Positions 1 through 6,851 of a DNA stretch of 12,535 nt are shown here, in pieces. The DNA lies in assembly GCA_021796315.1 (NCBI GenBank), contig JAJYOH010000110.1, positions 1 to 12,535 of the forward strand. The letters run 5' to 3'. Under the pieces are notes generated by a model. That model made no database searches. It was not told where the DNA came from and saw nothing but the letters and a program-made list of their open reading frames with translations. The translations under genes were made by a program, and so were the position numbers. Within the stretch, counting starts at the first letter, position 1, and every line of letters starts with the position of its first letter. The stretch is from Chloroflexota bacterium. GTDB lineage: Bacteria > Chloroflexota > Anaerolineae > Anaerolineales > Villigracilaceae.

Positions 1-95
1 CCGACTTTCACTGCCTGCGGGCCATCCGTATCCTGGACTTCGCTCATGCAGGCGAACATCTCAGCGCCATCGGTGACTTTCTGCGTGGACAAGAT
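1..95 (+). repeat. Exact 95-bp direct duplication, copy 1
   Basis: Bases 1-95 are identical to 362-456 (offset 361). In this copy the transposase-coding frame is frame 3, but at 95/96 the sequence switches to transposase sequence in frame 1, so the copy is out of place. The repeat may extend further left outside the window. Confidence 0.95.
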
Positions 96-1029
96 GTTAC
101 TGAGCGCCGACGGGGCAATGGTTCCGTTGTTACATGGCACATGGGCCGAAGTTCGAACGCTGGTAGTGGGCGAAGTCCAAGCCCCAGTGATGGAACGCGG
201 TCAAGCCGTGGTGCATACCAGAAATTTGAGCTATTTCTCTCGCAAAGTGAGCGCCCAGGAGTTCCAACGTCTGGCGTTGGTGGAAATCCACCGGTGCGGG
301 ATCGAGACCGCCAAAGAGGTGGCGGCGGTCATGGACGGTGCGGAATGGGAACAGGGTTTCACCGACTTTCACTGCCTGCGGGCCATCCGTATCCTGGACT
401 TCGCTCATGCAGGCGAACATCTCAGCGCCATCGGTGACTTTCTGCGTGGACAAGATACACCACAGAGCAGGCAGTGGCTGGGGGAACGATTGCATCGGCT
501 GGAACAAGAAGGACCCGACCCCTTGCTGGCCGAGATACAGGAATTACAAAACCAACATCCCCGAGCTCAAGAAATCTCCAGCAACCTGGCTTATCTTGAA
601 AAACGGAAAAACCAAATGCAATACCCACTCTTTCATGCTCAAGGATGGCCGATTGGGTCTGGCTGCGTGGAAAGCGGCAACAAGTTGGTGGTGGAAGCGC
701 GCCTAAAAGGTGCGGGCATGCACTGGGCCGAAGGACATGTCAATCCCATGCTGACGTTGCACAACATTCTATGCTCCGATCGCTGGAAAGTCGAATGGCC
801 CAAAATCGAAAGGCGCTTGCGACAACAAGTTGCCTCTCGCCGCACCAAGTTGCATCCATCCCGCTATCCCATGCTTCAAGATGCGGTTGCTGTTCTCACA
901 TACCCAGATCATTCCCTGGCGCAGTTGCGTATCCCCAAAGAAACCACAAAACCTCGCCCCAGTCCCTGGCAATCTTTCAAGCATGGCAAGGCTCAATTCC
1001 AACCTTCAGACCCGCCTCCGAAAATTTAG
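94..1029 (+). CDS. ISKra4-like family transposase, N-terminally truncated
   Basis: This encodes a cut-and-paste type DDE transposase. An open frame can be read from an ATG at 46 (327 codons), but its first 16 codons are an out-of-frame reading of the 95-bp duplication, so homologous sequence starts only around 94. In numbering from 46, the three catalytic acidic residues are visible: Asp22 in SADGAMVPL, Asp97 in VMDGAEW and Glu209 in GSGCVESGNKLVVEARLKG. The segment after Glu209 (KGAGMHWAEGHVNPML) is strongly typical of this family. Full-length members are roughly 450-500 residues, so over 100 N-terminal residues are missing. No ribosome binding site precedes 46 or 94. It is either a dead copy or a gene broken by misassembly. 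The protein is not expected to be active as written. Confidence 0.8.
   Translation: MLLSADGAMVPLLHGTWAEVRTLVVGEVQAPVMERGQAVVHTRNLSYFSRKVSAQEFQRLALVEIHRCGIETAKEVAAVMDGAEWEQGFTDFHCLRAIRILDFAHAGEHLSAIGDFLRGQDTPQSRQWLGERLHRLEQEGPDPLLAEIQELQNQHPRAQEISSNLAYLEKRKNQMQYPLFHAQGWPIGSGCVESGNKLVVEARLKGAGMHWAEGHVNPMLTLHNILCSDRWKVEWPKIERRLRQQVASRRTKLHPSRYPMLQDAVAVLTYPDHSLAQLRIPKETTKPRPSPWQSFKHGKAQFQPSDPPPKI
362..456 (+). repeat. Exact 95-bp direct duplication, copy 2 (native position)
   Basis: This copy reads in frame through the transposase (residues DFHCLRAIRILDFAHAGEHL and following), between the second and third catalytic acidic residues. It is therefore the original location. The copy at 1-95 is the displaced one. 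Confidence 0.95.
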
Positions 1030-1090
1030 ACCACACCCTGTACTTTTTTGTTGGTCATGACTAAATCTTTGCAAAGCCTCTTGAAACAGG

Positions 1091-1199
1091 TTTTTTAGTG
1101 AGATCAGGCTGAGTTATATAACTTTTGGCGAGAATAGGCTGGGTTGTTTGCTTTCCATGCAAACGCGCGCCCGCCACAAGTCTAAATTGCTGCGCCGTG
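1091..1199 (-). repeat. Dispersed ~85-bp repeat, copy 1
   Basis: The invariant core GCTTTCCATGCAAACGCGCGCC lies at 1150-1171 and is identical at 2932-2953 and 4053-4074. Flanks also match copy 3, for example CCCGCCACA and TGCTGCGCCG on the right. The left arm (AGYGAGATCAGGCTGRGTT) is present twice here, near 1093-1116 and in degenerate form near 1124-1146, so this copy has its own internal duplication. It lies between the transposase stop and the end of the glycosyltransferase gene. The whole interval 1030-1245 otherwise shows no gene and no clear terminator. Confidence 0.8.
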
Positions 1200-1245
1200 G
1201 AATGAAGCCAAAAAGCGGGGGAGTGTGAAATCCGCTTAAAGGCCA

Positions 1246-2817
1246 TTATTTGTTGATTGGCATCCAGATCACGATAGGCCATTGCTCGTCCGTCTGTGGC
1301 ATGTCCAGAATGATCTCTTTGGTTTGGGTATAGTATTGGTGCAAAATTGCCATGTGTAGAAAGGGGAGCTTTTCCGAGGTGGTGAATACTAAATCAAAAT
1401 TCTGTTTTTCCAGTAAGTCGTCGATGGATTTTGCATATGCAAGGCCATTTGATTTTAATGTATCATAGGATGGGCCAATCAGCTTGTTATCCGGGTAGGG
1501 CCGTATATCAAAAAAATATCGTGTTTGACCGGAATCAACTGGGTCTAAACCAATTTCCACGAGTTTGGCGGTGACAACTGAAGAATTCAAAATATTCGAT
1601 GTTGGCTTTAGATATGAGTAAATCTCAGCCCATGCTTTCGAGTTTCGTTGCTCCAGCATTTGTGGATTGAGCTGGACACTTTCCCATATAAATAAATTAA
1701 AGATCACGAGTAGTGCGAAGAGAATCCCAACTTTGGGATTGGGATCATAGTTTTGAAAAAGCCAACAACAGAAACTGGGAACCATAAGCTGATATGCAAA
1801 ATTCAGATAATTACCTGTGTGCGGGCCCAAGATGAGGATAAAAGCCAAAAATGTGCAGATGAAAAAGTATAGGAAATAGTTCATGGAATGCTTAATTAAG
1901 GGATTATCCCATCCTAATAAATTAACGATGTTGTTCCCTTTTTGATTTGACGTCTTATGCTTGTTCCTCTTTAGAATGCTAAATACTAAAATGAATAGGG
2001 TCAGCATTAAAAGAGGATAGAAGTAAAAAAATAATTGCTCCAACTGAGCGTACAAATAGGAAAAAGAAGGATGGACATTTGAGACATTTCCGATGATGGT
2101 GTCGATAAAATACAATAAGAAGAACTTCCGAATGATGATGAATGAAGCTGCGAACATGGATAAAAATATCAGGCTAAAGACCAGCCCCTTTTTCCTTGTT
2201 ACAAACAAGAACAAATACGAGACAACGATCCCGAACGCGAGCGCGAAATAGGGTTTTGTATAAAAGGCGAAGAGGGAAAATAATGAACTCAAAACCAAAC
2301 TAAATGTGTCGAAGGATCGAAAAAATGGGACCAATACGGCAAGCAAAAAGAGAAAGGTTCCCATAGCGGATGGAAATGCACCAATGCCGCCATGCCCGAT
2401 AAGAGCAATGGTAACAAAAGCTGCGCAGGCCAAACTAGAAAAGAAATCCGACTCGGTTTTGTATACGGCCAGAAAGCATATGACGGCCGCCAAAAGGATA
2501 AAGATAAAAGTAATGGAGCGATAGACTTGTAATGTGTTTCCAAATAGTGCGGCAAATGGTAAGACTACCAGATTGTAGCCCAAGCCATAATTGGTCATCG
2601 CATAAGGCTGGTTTTCCAAACTGAATGGGTTTGAGTGGTTTAGCAGAAGTTTGGTGATGACTTGCGCTGTTCCTTCACGGAATTCGATTTGATATGGCAT
2701 GGAAATCGTAACAATGGAAAAATAGACTGACCATAGAATCGAGATAAGCGCGCCACTGAAAAGAATGGCATTTGCGAGCCCAACCTTTTCGAGGGTACCT
2801 TTCAAAGAATTGAGCAT
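1246..2817 (-). CDS. Polytopic membrane protein, GT-C/family 39-like glycosyltransferase candidate
   Basis: The 523-residue protein has about 11-12 hydrophobic helices over residues 15-395, then a soluble C-terminal part of about 125 residues. The first extracytoplasmic loop carries an acidic Glu-Phe-Arg-Glu-Gly motif (E45, E48), placed where GT-C enzymes that use lipid-linked sugars have their catalytic acidic pair. This architecture is known for family 39-like and ArnT-like transferases that glycosylate proteins or lipids outside the membrane. The donor and acceptor cannot be told from sequence. The start at 2817 is supported by AGGAGA at 2827-2832, about 9 nt upstream. The gene is visibly more AT-rich than its neighbours and is bounded on both sides by copies of the dispersed repeat, which suggests it was acquired. 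Alternatively it could be a flippase or an unassigned membrane protein. Confidence 0.7.
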   Translation of the reverse strand: MLNSLKGTLEKVGLANAILFSGALISILWSVYFSIVTISMPYQIEFREGTAQVITKLLLNHSNPFSLENQPYAMTNYGLGYNLVVLPFAALFGNTLQVYRSITFIFILLAAVICFLAVYKTESDFFSSLACAAFVTIALIGHGGIGAFPSAMGTFLFLLAVLVPFFRSFDTFSLVLSSLFSLFAFYTKPYFALAFGIVVSYLFLFVTRKKGLVFSLIFLSMFAASFIIIRKFFLLYFIDTIIGNVSNVHPSFSYLYAQLEQLFFYFYPLLMLTLFILVFSILKRNKHKTSNQKGNNIVNLLGWDNPLIKHSMNYFLYFFICTFLAFILILGPHTGNYLNFAYQLMVPSFCCWLFQNYDPNPKVGILFALLVIFNLFIWESVQLNPQMLEQRNSKAWAEIYSYLKPTSNILNSSVVTAKLVEIGLDPVDSGQTRYFFDIRPYPDNKLIGPSYDTLKSNGLAYAKSIDDLLEKQNFDLVFTTSEKLPFLHMAILHQYYTQTKEIILDMPQTDEQWPIVIWMPINK

Positions 2818-2897
2818 TAGAGTGCTTCTCCTGCCAACGATTGGGAGCTAACCGTAATTATTTTGTGTTGCATCGGGATTTTGCGACGCGTTCGTAA

Positions 2898-2985
2898 GCA
2901 GACCTTTAGCGAGATCAGGCTGGGTTGTTATGCTTTCCATGCAAACGCGCGCCTGCCTCGGGTCCAGGTTGATGCACAGTGCTGT
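2898..2985 (-). repeat. Dispersed ~85-bp repeat, copy 2
   Basis: The copy runs from GCAGACCTTTAGCGAGATCA to about 2985, with the invariant core at 2932-2953. It is roughly 80% identical to copy 3 by eye. It lies between the SDR gene (ends 3008) and the glycosyltransferase start (2817). Read on the minus strand it resembles the last codons of the 3980-4609 lipoprotein (ITTQPDLAKGLL compared with YTTQPDLAKSLL), but a one-base deletion breaks that frame. It is therefore non-coding or a decayed gene end. Interval 2818-3007 holds nothing else except the 2827-2832 ribosome binding site. Confidence 0.85.
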
Positions 2986-3007
2986 CGTCGGTGTGTGTTC
3001 CAGATGT

Positions 3008-3904
3008 TCATTGCACAGGAACAATATCGAAGAAGTGGCCGTGGTCGAGATCGTCAAGCAAGCCGGGATGCGTTGGTTTCCAGCCAAGCAGTTCCTGCGT
3101 AATTATGCTGGAGGCTGGAATATCTGCACCGATGACCGTCCTTAACCAGCCAAAATGCTCGCCCGCTTTATCACTTGGTATGGAAACAACGAGCGCATCA
3201 AGGTGTCCTCCGATCTTTTCGGCAATTTCTTTGACAGGAATCCCCTCATCAGCTACACCCTGTAAGATCGAACCCGCCGGGGCTTTTTCGAGCGCGAGGC
3301 AAAACAAGTGAGCTGCATCCAAGCGGTGTACGGCACACCAACGATTCGACCCGTCACCGACATAACCAGAGACTCCTGTTTTCTGCGCGATATCCACGAG
3401 TGTACCAACAAAGCCGCGTCGTGTCCCATCATGGACAGAAGGGGCAAGCCGCACAACCGAAGAGCGCACGTTGTGTTTTGACAGCTCAAGCGCCGCCAGC
3501 GCACTTGCCGTACGAAGCGATGCAGGAGTCTTTGTGTCAGGCGGAAATGGAATTTTTTCATCAATCACAGGGCCGCCAGACGCAATCACAAACGGACGGT
3601 TTGTTCCCTTTAAGACTTGGCCTATTGTCTCGATGGCTTTTAATTCTGCTTGAGCAGATGTGGCGAATTGTGAGAAATCGTGATTAAACGCGAGGTTGAT
3701 AACCCCGTCAGATTCATCAACTCCTTTTTTGAGACTGTCAATATCGTCCAGTGAGGCGCGCAGTGGTGTAGCTCCAGCTTTTATTATGGCATCAGCTGAC
3801 TTGTCCGAGCGAGCCAGTCCGATAACCTCATGGCCCGAGCTGACAAGTTCATGCGTAACTGCCAAGCCAATAAAACCTGATGCTCCAGTTACAAAAACAC
3901 GCAT
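3008..3904 (-). CDS. Atypical short-chain dehydrogenase / NAD-dependent epimerase family protein
   Basis: The 298-residue soluble protein has an N-terminal Rossmann fold: beta strand MRVFVTGASGFIG with the glycine motif GASGFIG at residues 7-13, the nucleotide-binding signature of extended/atypical SDRs. An Asn-containing strand (GVINLAF) and a Gly-Gly-Pro strand (VIASGGPVID) follow in the usual order. No clear YxxxK catalytic pair is present, which fits the atypical SDR subgroups where activity is often uncertain. The C-terminal part (GVADEGIPVKEIAEKIG, LGWKPTHPGLLDDL) matches the substrate-side region of epimerase-like proteins. The start at 3904 has AGGAG 7 nt upstream (3911-3915). A 14-bp perfect palindrome lies just before it, so a dedicated repressor is likely. 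The substrate is unknown. Confidence 0.85.
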   Translation of the reverse strand: MRVFVTGASGFIGLAVTHELVSSGHEVIGLARSDKSADAIIKAGATPLRASLDDIDSLKKGVDESDGVINLAFNHDFSQFATSAQAELKAIETIGQVLKGTNRPFVIASGGPVIDEKIPFPPDTKTPASLRTASALAALELSKHNVRSSVVRLAPSVHDGTRRGFVGTLVDIAQKTGVSGYVGDGSNRWCAVHRLDAAHLFCLALEKAPAGSILQGVADEGIPVKEIAEKIGGHLDALVVSIPSDKAGEHFGWLRTVIGADIPASSIITQELLGWKPTHPGLLDDLDHGHFFDIVPVQ

Positions 3905-3922
3905 TTATTACTCCTGTGCAAC

Positions 3923-3936
3923 GGAGATATATCTCC
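3923..3936. promoter_or_regulatory. Candidate operator, perfect 14-bp palindrome
   Basis: GGAGATATATCTCC is a perfect inverted repeat centred 25 bp upstream of the SDR start codon and just upstream of its AGGAG. The outer arms TGCAA (3917-3921) and TTGCA (3939-3943) extend it imperfectly, offset by one base. Position and symmetry suit a dimeric repressor such as a TetR or MarR type. No regulator gene for it lies in the window. The -10 and -35 of this promoter could not be assigned. Confidence 0.55.
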
Positions 3937-3979
3937 CATTGCAATTCATGTTAGTGAGAAGATTTGCCAAATGCAGGAT

Positions 3980-4609
3980 TTATCCGCTGCAGGTGAATCT
4001 TTGAAGTGCCGCCTGGAGCAGACTTTTAGCGAGGTCAGGCTGGGTCGTGTAGGCTTTCCATGCAAACGCGCGCCCGCCACAGGTCCAGGCTGCTGCGCCG
4101 CCATAAGGCAATGTCGAAACCGCGCTGGCCGTCGGCGTGATCGGGACATAGAATGCTTTGATACTTCCGACCGATATTTGTTCCACGCTTCCATTGCGCG
4201 TGTCCGAGCCGTATTGCAAGGCTGTATCAATCATGAATTGCGGGTCGGTCACGCCCGGAGCGTTCTGCCAGATGACTTGAATAAAGAGACTCGCGTTGTA
4301 CGCGGCGAGCAATCCCTGCGATGAAGTGCTCGGCGCTGCAGGATTATGTTGCGCGCTGACGTCGAAGAATGCCATATCGTTCGGGTGTCCGATGCAGAAT
4401 TGATACTCGCAGAAAATTCCGGCGAGACTCACTGGGGTGGGTGTGGGCGCAAAGGTTGGAAATGGATAGGGCGTATAAGTTGGGATGGCTGCGATTGTTT
4501 CTTCGACCGCGATGCGGATTTGATCGTTCGTGCTGATCGTCGGCGTTTTGGGACCGCATCCGGTTATGGCGAGAAGCGAAGCGAGAATCAAAACGATAAA
4601 GTTTTTCAT
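3980..4609 (-). CDS. Lipoprotein of unknown function, coupled to the SGNH hydrolase
   Basis: The 209-residue protein has a type II signal peptide: MKNFIVLILASLLAITGC, lipobox ITGC, lipidated Cys18. A Thr/Pro-rich stretch (about residues 45-62) follows, likely an extended surface linker, then a globular domain of about 145 residues with Cys pairs (CEYQFCIGH) and a WTCGGRAFAWKAYTTQPDLA C-terminus. I do not recognise a family. An upstream in-frame ATG at 4720 would add 37 residues and bury the signal peptide. The start at 4609 is preferred because it forms an ATGA overlap with the SGNH stop (4606-4608), has AAGG about 8 nt upstream, and exposes the lipobox. Its last ~28 codons are copy 3 of the dispersed repeat, so the repeat family may descend from this gene's 3' end. 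Confidence 0.8.
   Translation of the reverse strand: MKNFIVLILASLLAITGCGPKTPTISTNDQIRIAVEETIAAIPTYTPYPFPTFAPTPTPVSLAGIFCEYQFCIGHPNDMAFFDVSAQHNPAAPSTSSQGLLAAYNASLFIQVIWQNAPGVTDPQFMIDTALQYGSDTRNGSVEQISVGSIKAFYVPITPTASAVSTLPYGGAAAWTCGGRAFAWKAYTTQPDLAKSLLQAALQRFTCSG
4018..4100 (-). repeat. Dispersed ~85-bp repeat, copy 3, within coding sequence
   Basis: The invariant core is at 4053-4074. Unlike copies 1 and 2 this copy is in frame and encodes the C-terminus of the lipoprotein (from about AAAWTCGG to SLLQA). It is the only copy that reads as protein without a stop or frameshift. Confidence 0.85.
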
Positions 4610-5703
4610 GGGCATACCTTTTGAATGGACGGCGCGAGCATCTCTGCAAGCTGATGTTCGCCTTCGGGGATCAAATGCAGTGGCGTGTCGGTGTAATAGC
4701 TGGGAGGGAACACATTCCAAAGATCAAGATAATTCCAATTATTTTGCACGGCATCCTGAGCCACATATTGGCGATATTGATCGTAAACCCAGCGCGGATA
4801 ATAATCATTGTAGCGGACGTCGCTGTTCTTGACGTTGCTCAATACGAGCATCGGCTCGTTGACCAGCAAAACTGGCGTGGTTCCCGCGAGCGTATAAAAA
4901 TCCTTGACTTGATCGAGCGAGACTTGCGACTGGTTCAAAGTCGGCGGTCTTATTCCCTCGAAGGTTATGTCGCTGCTTAATTCTTTTGGCAAGACTTCAG
5001 GCGGGCCGGGAATTTGGTCAATGCCGGTTGAAAGATTAACCACGCTGTAAAGCTGGTAGCGCAGCACACGGAACAGCGCGCGGTTCTGATCATAAACTTT
5101 ATCTGTTAAAGTCGGCGGCTGGTAACCTTTTGGAAGAAAATCAAATCGCCGTCCTAGTTTATAGAACTCTTCGGGGTTTTGTTGGATGATCGTGTGATCC
5201 ACGCGCGTCTTTGGCATCAGCGTATACCACGTGATCAGCCAGACAATCATGTCCGGCCTGTATTGCATGGCTTTGTCGAGGATCATCAAATCTTTTGTTG
5301 CCGACGAACGCGGAAAGCTCAAATTGTAGACATCCACATTTTTGTTGCCGCATTTCAGTCCCAGCGCGTCCATCTGGCCCGGAAGTGTTTGATCCGGTGT
5401 CAGGCCGATTCCCCATACCGCCGAATCGCCGAGCACAAAAACGCGAAACTCCTCTGCGCCTTTGGGCTGCGATACAATGTGCGAGGCGAACATCGCATCG
5501 AGATTTCCAACATCCAACGCCGCGTCTTCCGGTGCGTGCGTGCTGATTGGAAAACGCTCTCGTAGGAGTCCAAGTGCGCCGTAAACATTGATTGCTCCGA
5601 TGTTGACGTTCGACGAAACGAATGCGAACTCAAACAGTACGAATAAAGCCAGCCCTTTGAACAAGGCGCGCAAAAGATTGAAACTGCCAGACATGCGCTT
5701 CAT
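4606..5703 (-). CDS. SGNH/GDSL-like hydrolase, membrane-anchored
   Basis: The 365-residue protein has an N-terminal hydrophobic helix (about residues 9-31) acting as anchor or uncleaved signal, then an extracytoplasmic SGNH domain. Block I is VFVLGDSAVWG with nucleophile Ser94. Candidate Asn127 lies in YNLSFPRSS. The C-terminal Asp339/His343 pair lies in TDTPLHLIPEGEHQLAEML, with the usual following Gly. The spacing DTPLH is one residue longer than the common DxxH. The family covers esterases and acyl or acetyl transferases acting on sugars and cell-envelope polymers (DltD/AlgJ-like relatives); the substrate is unknown. The stop overlaps the next lipoprotein start by ATGA, so the two are translationally coupled. 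No Shine-Dalgarno precedes 5703. A second ATG at 5694 (MSGSFNLL) is equally possible and is favoured if the TATAAT at 5702-5707 is the -10. Confidence 0.8.
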   Translation of the reverse strand: MKRMSGSFNLLRALFKGLALFVLFEFAFVSSNVNIGAINVYGALGLLRERFPISTHAPEDAALDVGNLDAMFASHIVSQPKGAEEFRVFVLGDSAVWGIGLTPDQTLPGQMDALGLKCGNKNVDVYNLSFPRSSATKDLMILDKAMQYRPDMIVWLITWYTLMPKTRVDHTIIQQNPEEFYKLGRRFDFLPKGYQPPTLTDKVYDQNRALFRVLRYQLYSVVNLSTGIDQIPGPPEVLPKELSSDITFEGIRPPTLNQSQVSLDQVKDFYTLAGTTPVLLVNEPMLVLSNVKNSDVRYNDYYPRWVYDQYRQYVAQDAVQNNWNYLDLWNVFPPSYYTDTPLHLIPEGEHQLAEMLAPSIQKVCP

Positions 5704-5709
5704 TATAAC
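5702..5709. promoter_or_regulatory. Possible shared, symmetric -10 of two divergent promoters
   Basis: The 8 bp ATTATAAC read as TATAAT on the minus strand (5707 to 5702) and as TATAAC on the plus strand (5704-5709). On the minus strand, transcription would start near 5695, one base before the ATG at 5694. On the plus strand it would start near 5716 and give a ~42-nt leader containing the AAGGAG of the 5758 gene. No good -35 element is seen on either side, so the call is tentative. Confidence 0.4.
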
Positions 5710-5757
5710 GGAACATTTTTGCCGCGCCTTTCGTCCTTTTCAAAACAAGGAGACGAC

Positions 5758-6789
5758 ATGAAAAGATTCTTAGCGTTTGCCTTATGCGTTTTGATTTTGT
5801 CTGCCTGCGCTCCACAAAGCGCGACAGACTCTCCGCAGCCCGCGACGCCGGCACAAATCCCGTTGAGTACGCCTCCGGTTCTTGCCACACCGACTCATAT
5901 TCCGGTGGACCTTCCGCCGGTTCATCCGCCTCTGCCTCGTGGGACGGGCGATTTGACTCCTGCACAGCAAATGGCCGTCTCGTCTCTTTCCCGGACTTTG
6001 AATCTGCCTGCCGATCAAATCAGCGTTGTCTCCACTGACGCGGTGACCTGGCCCGACGGCTGTATGGGCATTCAGCGCATCGGCGTGATGTGCATGAGGG
6101 GACCGGTTCCTGGATTCAAAATTGTTTTGCAGGCCAATGGCAAACAATATGAATTCCACACCAATGAGGACGGGACATCGGTCTTGCCAGTTGGCGGTCT
6201 ACAGGCTTCAAGTTCCGCGGAAGACGCGGCGAAGAAACAACTGGCTTCGATGCAGGGAATTGATCCGAATCAGATTTCAGTCGTCAGTGATGCGGATGTC
6301 GAATGGCCGGATTCATGCCTCGGCGTTGCACAGGAAGGAATCATGTGCGCGCAAATCGTCACGCCCGGTCACCTGATCGTTTTGGAAGCTAGTAACGTTC
6401 AATACGAATATCATACGAACAGCGATGGCAGTGAAATCCAGCCGGCCAGCATGTTGATTTCATGGAAACGGGATGGCGGCATTGCAGGTTTTTGTGATGA
6501 GATGACGATCTACTTATCCGGTGAAATTCATGCCAGTTCCTGCAATCAAACAAAAGACACGAGCATGAAAGATCTGTTTACAGCAAGTGATCAATTGCAG
6601 CTTGATAACTGGTCTGCAAAATTCGGGAATGTGCTGGTTGATCTATCCGATCCAAAAGGCGCCGCGGACGCCATGACGCGCACAATGACATTTAATGGCA
6701 ATGGAACTGGGCAGCCGTCGCAGGCCGACCAACAGGCGCTTTACAATTGGGCACAAATGATTTTTCAAAAGCTTCAGATTGGCAACTGA
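5758..6789 (+). CDS. Lipoprotein with two tandem WPD-Cys domains
   Basis: The 343-residue protein starts with a type II signal peptide ending in LILSAC (lipidated Cys17) and a Pro/Thr-rich linker to about residue 63. It then has two homologous ~75-residue units, about 66-143 and 154-226. Each has the pattern ISVVS-x(4-5)-W-P-D-x-C-x-G, about ten residues on a second Cys (VMC / IMC), then a strand and YE(F/Y)HTN-x-DG. Cysteines 102/112 and 187/197 are placed to form one disulfide per unit. The remaining ~115 residues hold Cys246 and Cys262 and no recognised domain. I do not know the function; related units recur in secreted bacterial proteins. The start at 5758 has AAGGAG about 7 nt upstream and exposes the signal peptide; an upstream ATG at 5719 does neither. 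Confidence 0.8.
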   Translation: MKRFLAFALCVLILSACAPQSATDSPQPATPAQIPLSTPPVLATPTHIPVDLPPVHPPLPRGTGDLTPAQQMAVSSLSRTLNLPADQISVVSTDAVTWPDGCMGIQRIGVMCMRGPVPGFKIVLQANGKQYEFHTNEDGTSVLPVGGLQASSSAEDAAKKQLASMQGIDPNQISVVSDADVEWPDSCLGVAQEGIMCAQIVTPGHLIVLEASNVQYEYHTNSDGSEIQPASMLISWKRDGGIAGFCDEMTIYLSGEIHASSCNQTKDTSMKDLFTASDQLQLDNWSAKFGNVLVDLSDPKGAADAMTRTMTFNGNGTGQPSQADQQALYNWAQMIFQKLQIGN

Positions 6790-6802
6790 ACCTGCCGGTT
6801 AC

Positions 6803-6837
6803 AACAAAGAGACTCGCTGCCGGCGAGTCTCTTTGTT
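6803..6837. terminator. Bidirectional intrinsic terminator between convergent genes
   Basis: A perfect 15-bp stem (6803-6817 with 6823-6837; left arm AACAAAGAGACTCGC) closes a 5-nt loop. T-rich sequence follows on both strands (TTTGTTCTT on plus; TTTGTTGT on minus). It sits 13 nt after the lipoprotein stop and 14 nt after the nirK stop, so it can end both transcripts. Confidence 0.9.
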
Positions 6838-6851
6838 CTTAATCTATTGCT

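Larger units (their letters stand above)
1..1029 (+). mobile_element. Remnant of an ISKra4-like insertion sequence, left side missing
   Basis: The stretch is filled by the 3' two thirds of a DDE transposase gene. The left end lies outside the window, so no terminal inverted repeats or target-site duplication can be paired. The right boundary is not resolved: the gene stops at 1029 and the element probably ends within the next few tens of bases, before the dispersed repeat that starts near 1091. The family name rests on remembered protein motifs, not on a database comparison. Confidence 0.7.

Noticed and set aside
130..507. Minus-strand 125-codon open frame opposite the transposase
   Set aside because: It is antisense to a clearly homologous coding frame, with no ribosome site and low-quality composition. 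It is a shadow frame.
1030..1090. Right terminal inverted repeat of the insertion sequence
   Set aside because: The left end is outside the window, so no pairing can be shown and no end motif can be claimed.
2863..3102. Plus-strand open frames across the dispersed repeat at 2863-3311
   Set aside because: They overlap the well-supported SDR gene on the other strand and have no start signals or recognisable protein pattern.
1091..4100. Integron-like attC sites at the three gene-repeat junctions
   Set aside because: The repeats follow gene ends, but I see no paired RYYYAAC/GTTRRRY boxes and no long imperfect palindrome, and no integrase gene is in the window.
4610..4720. Longer N-terminus for the 3980-4609 lipoprotein (ATG at 4720)
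   Set aside because: The extra 37 residues are an out-of-frame reading of the SGNH gene and would bury the signal peptide and lipobox.
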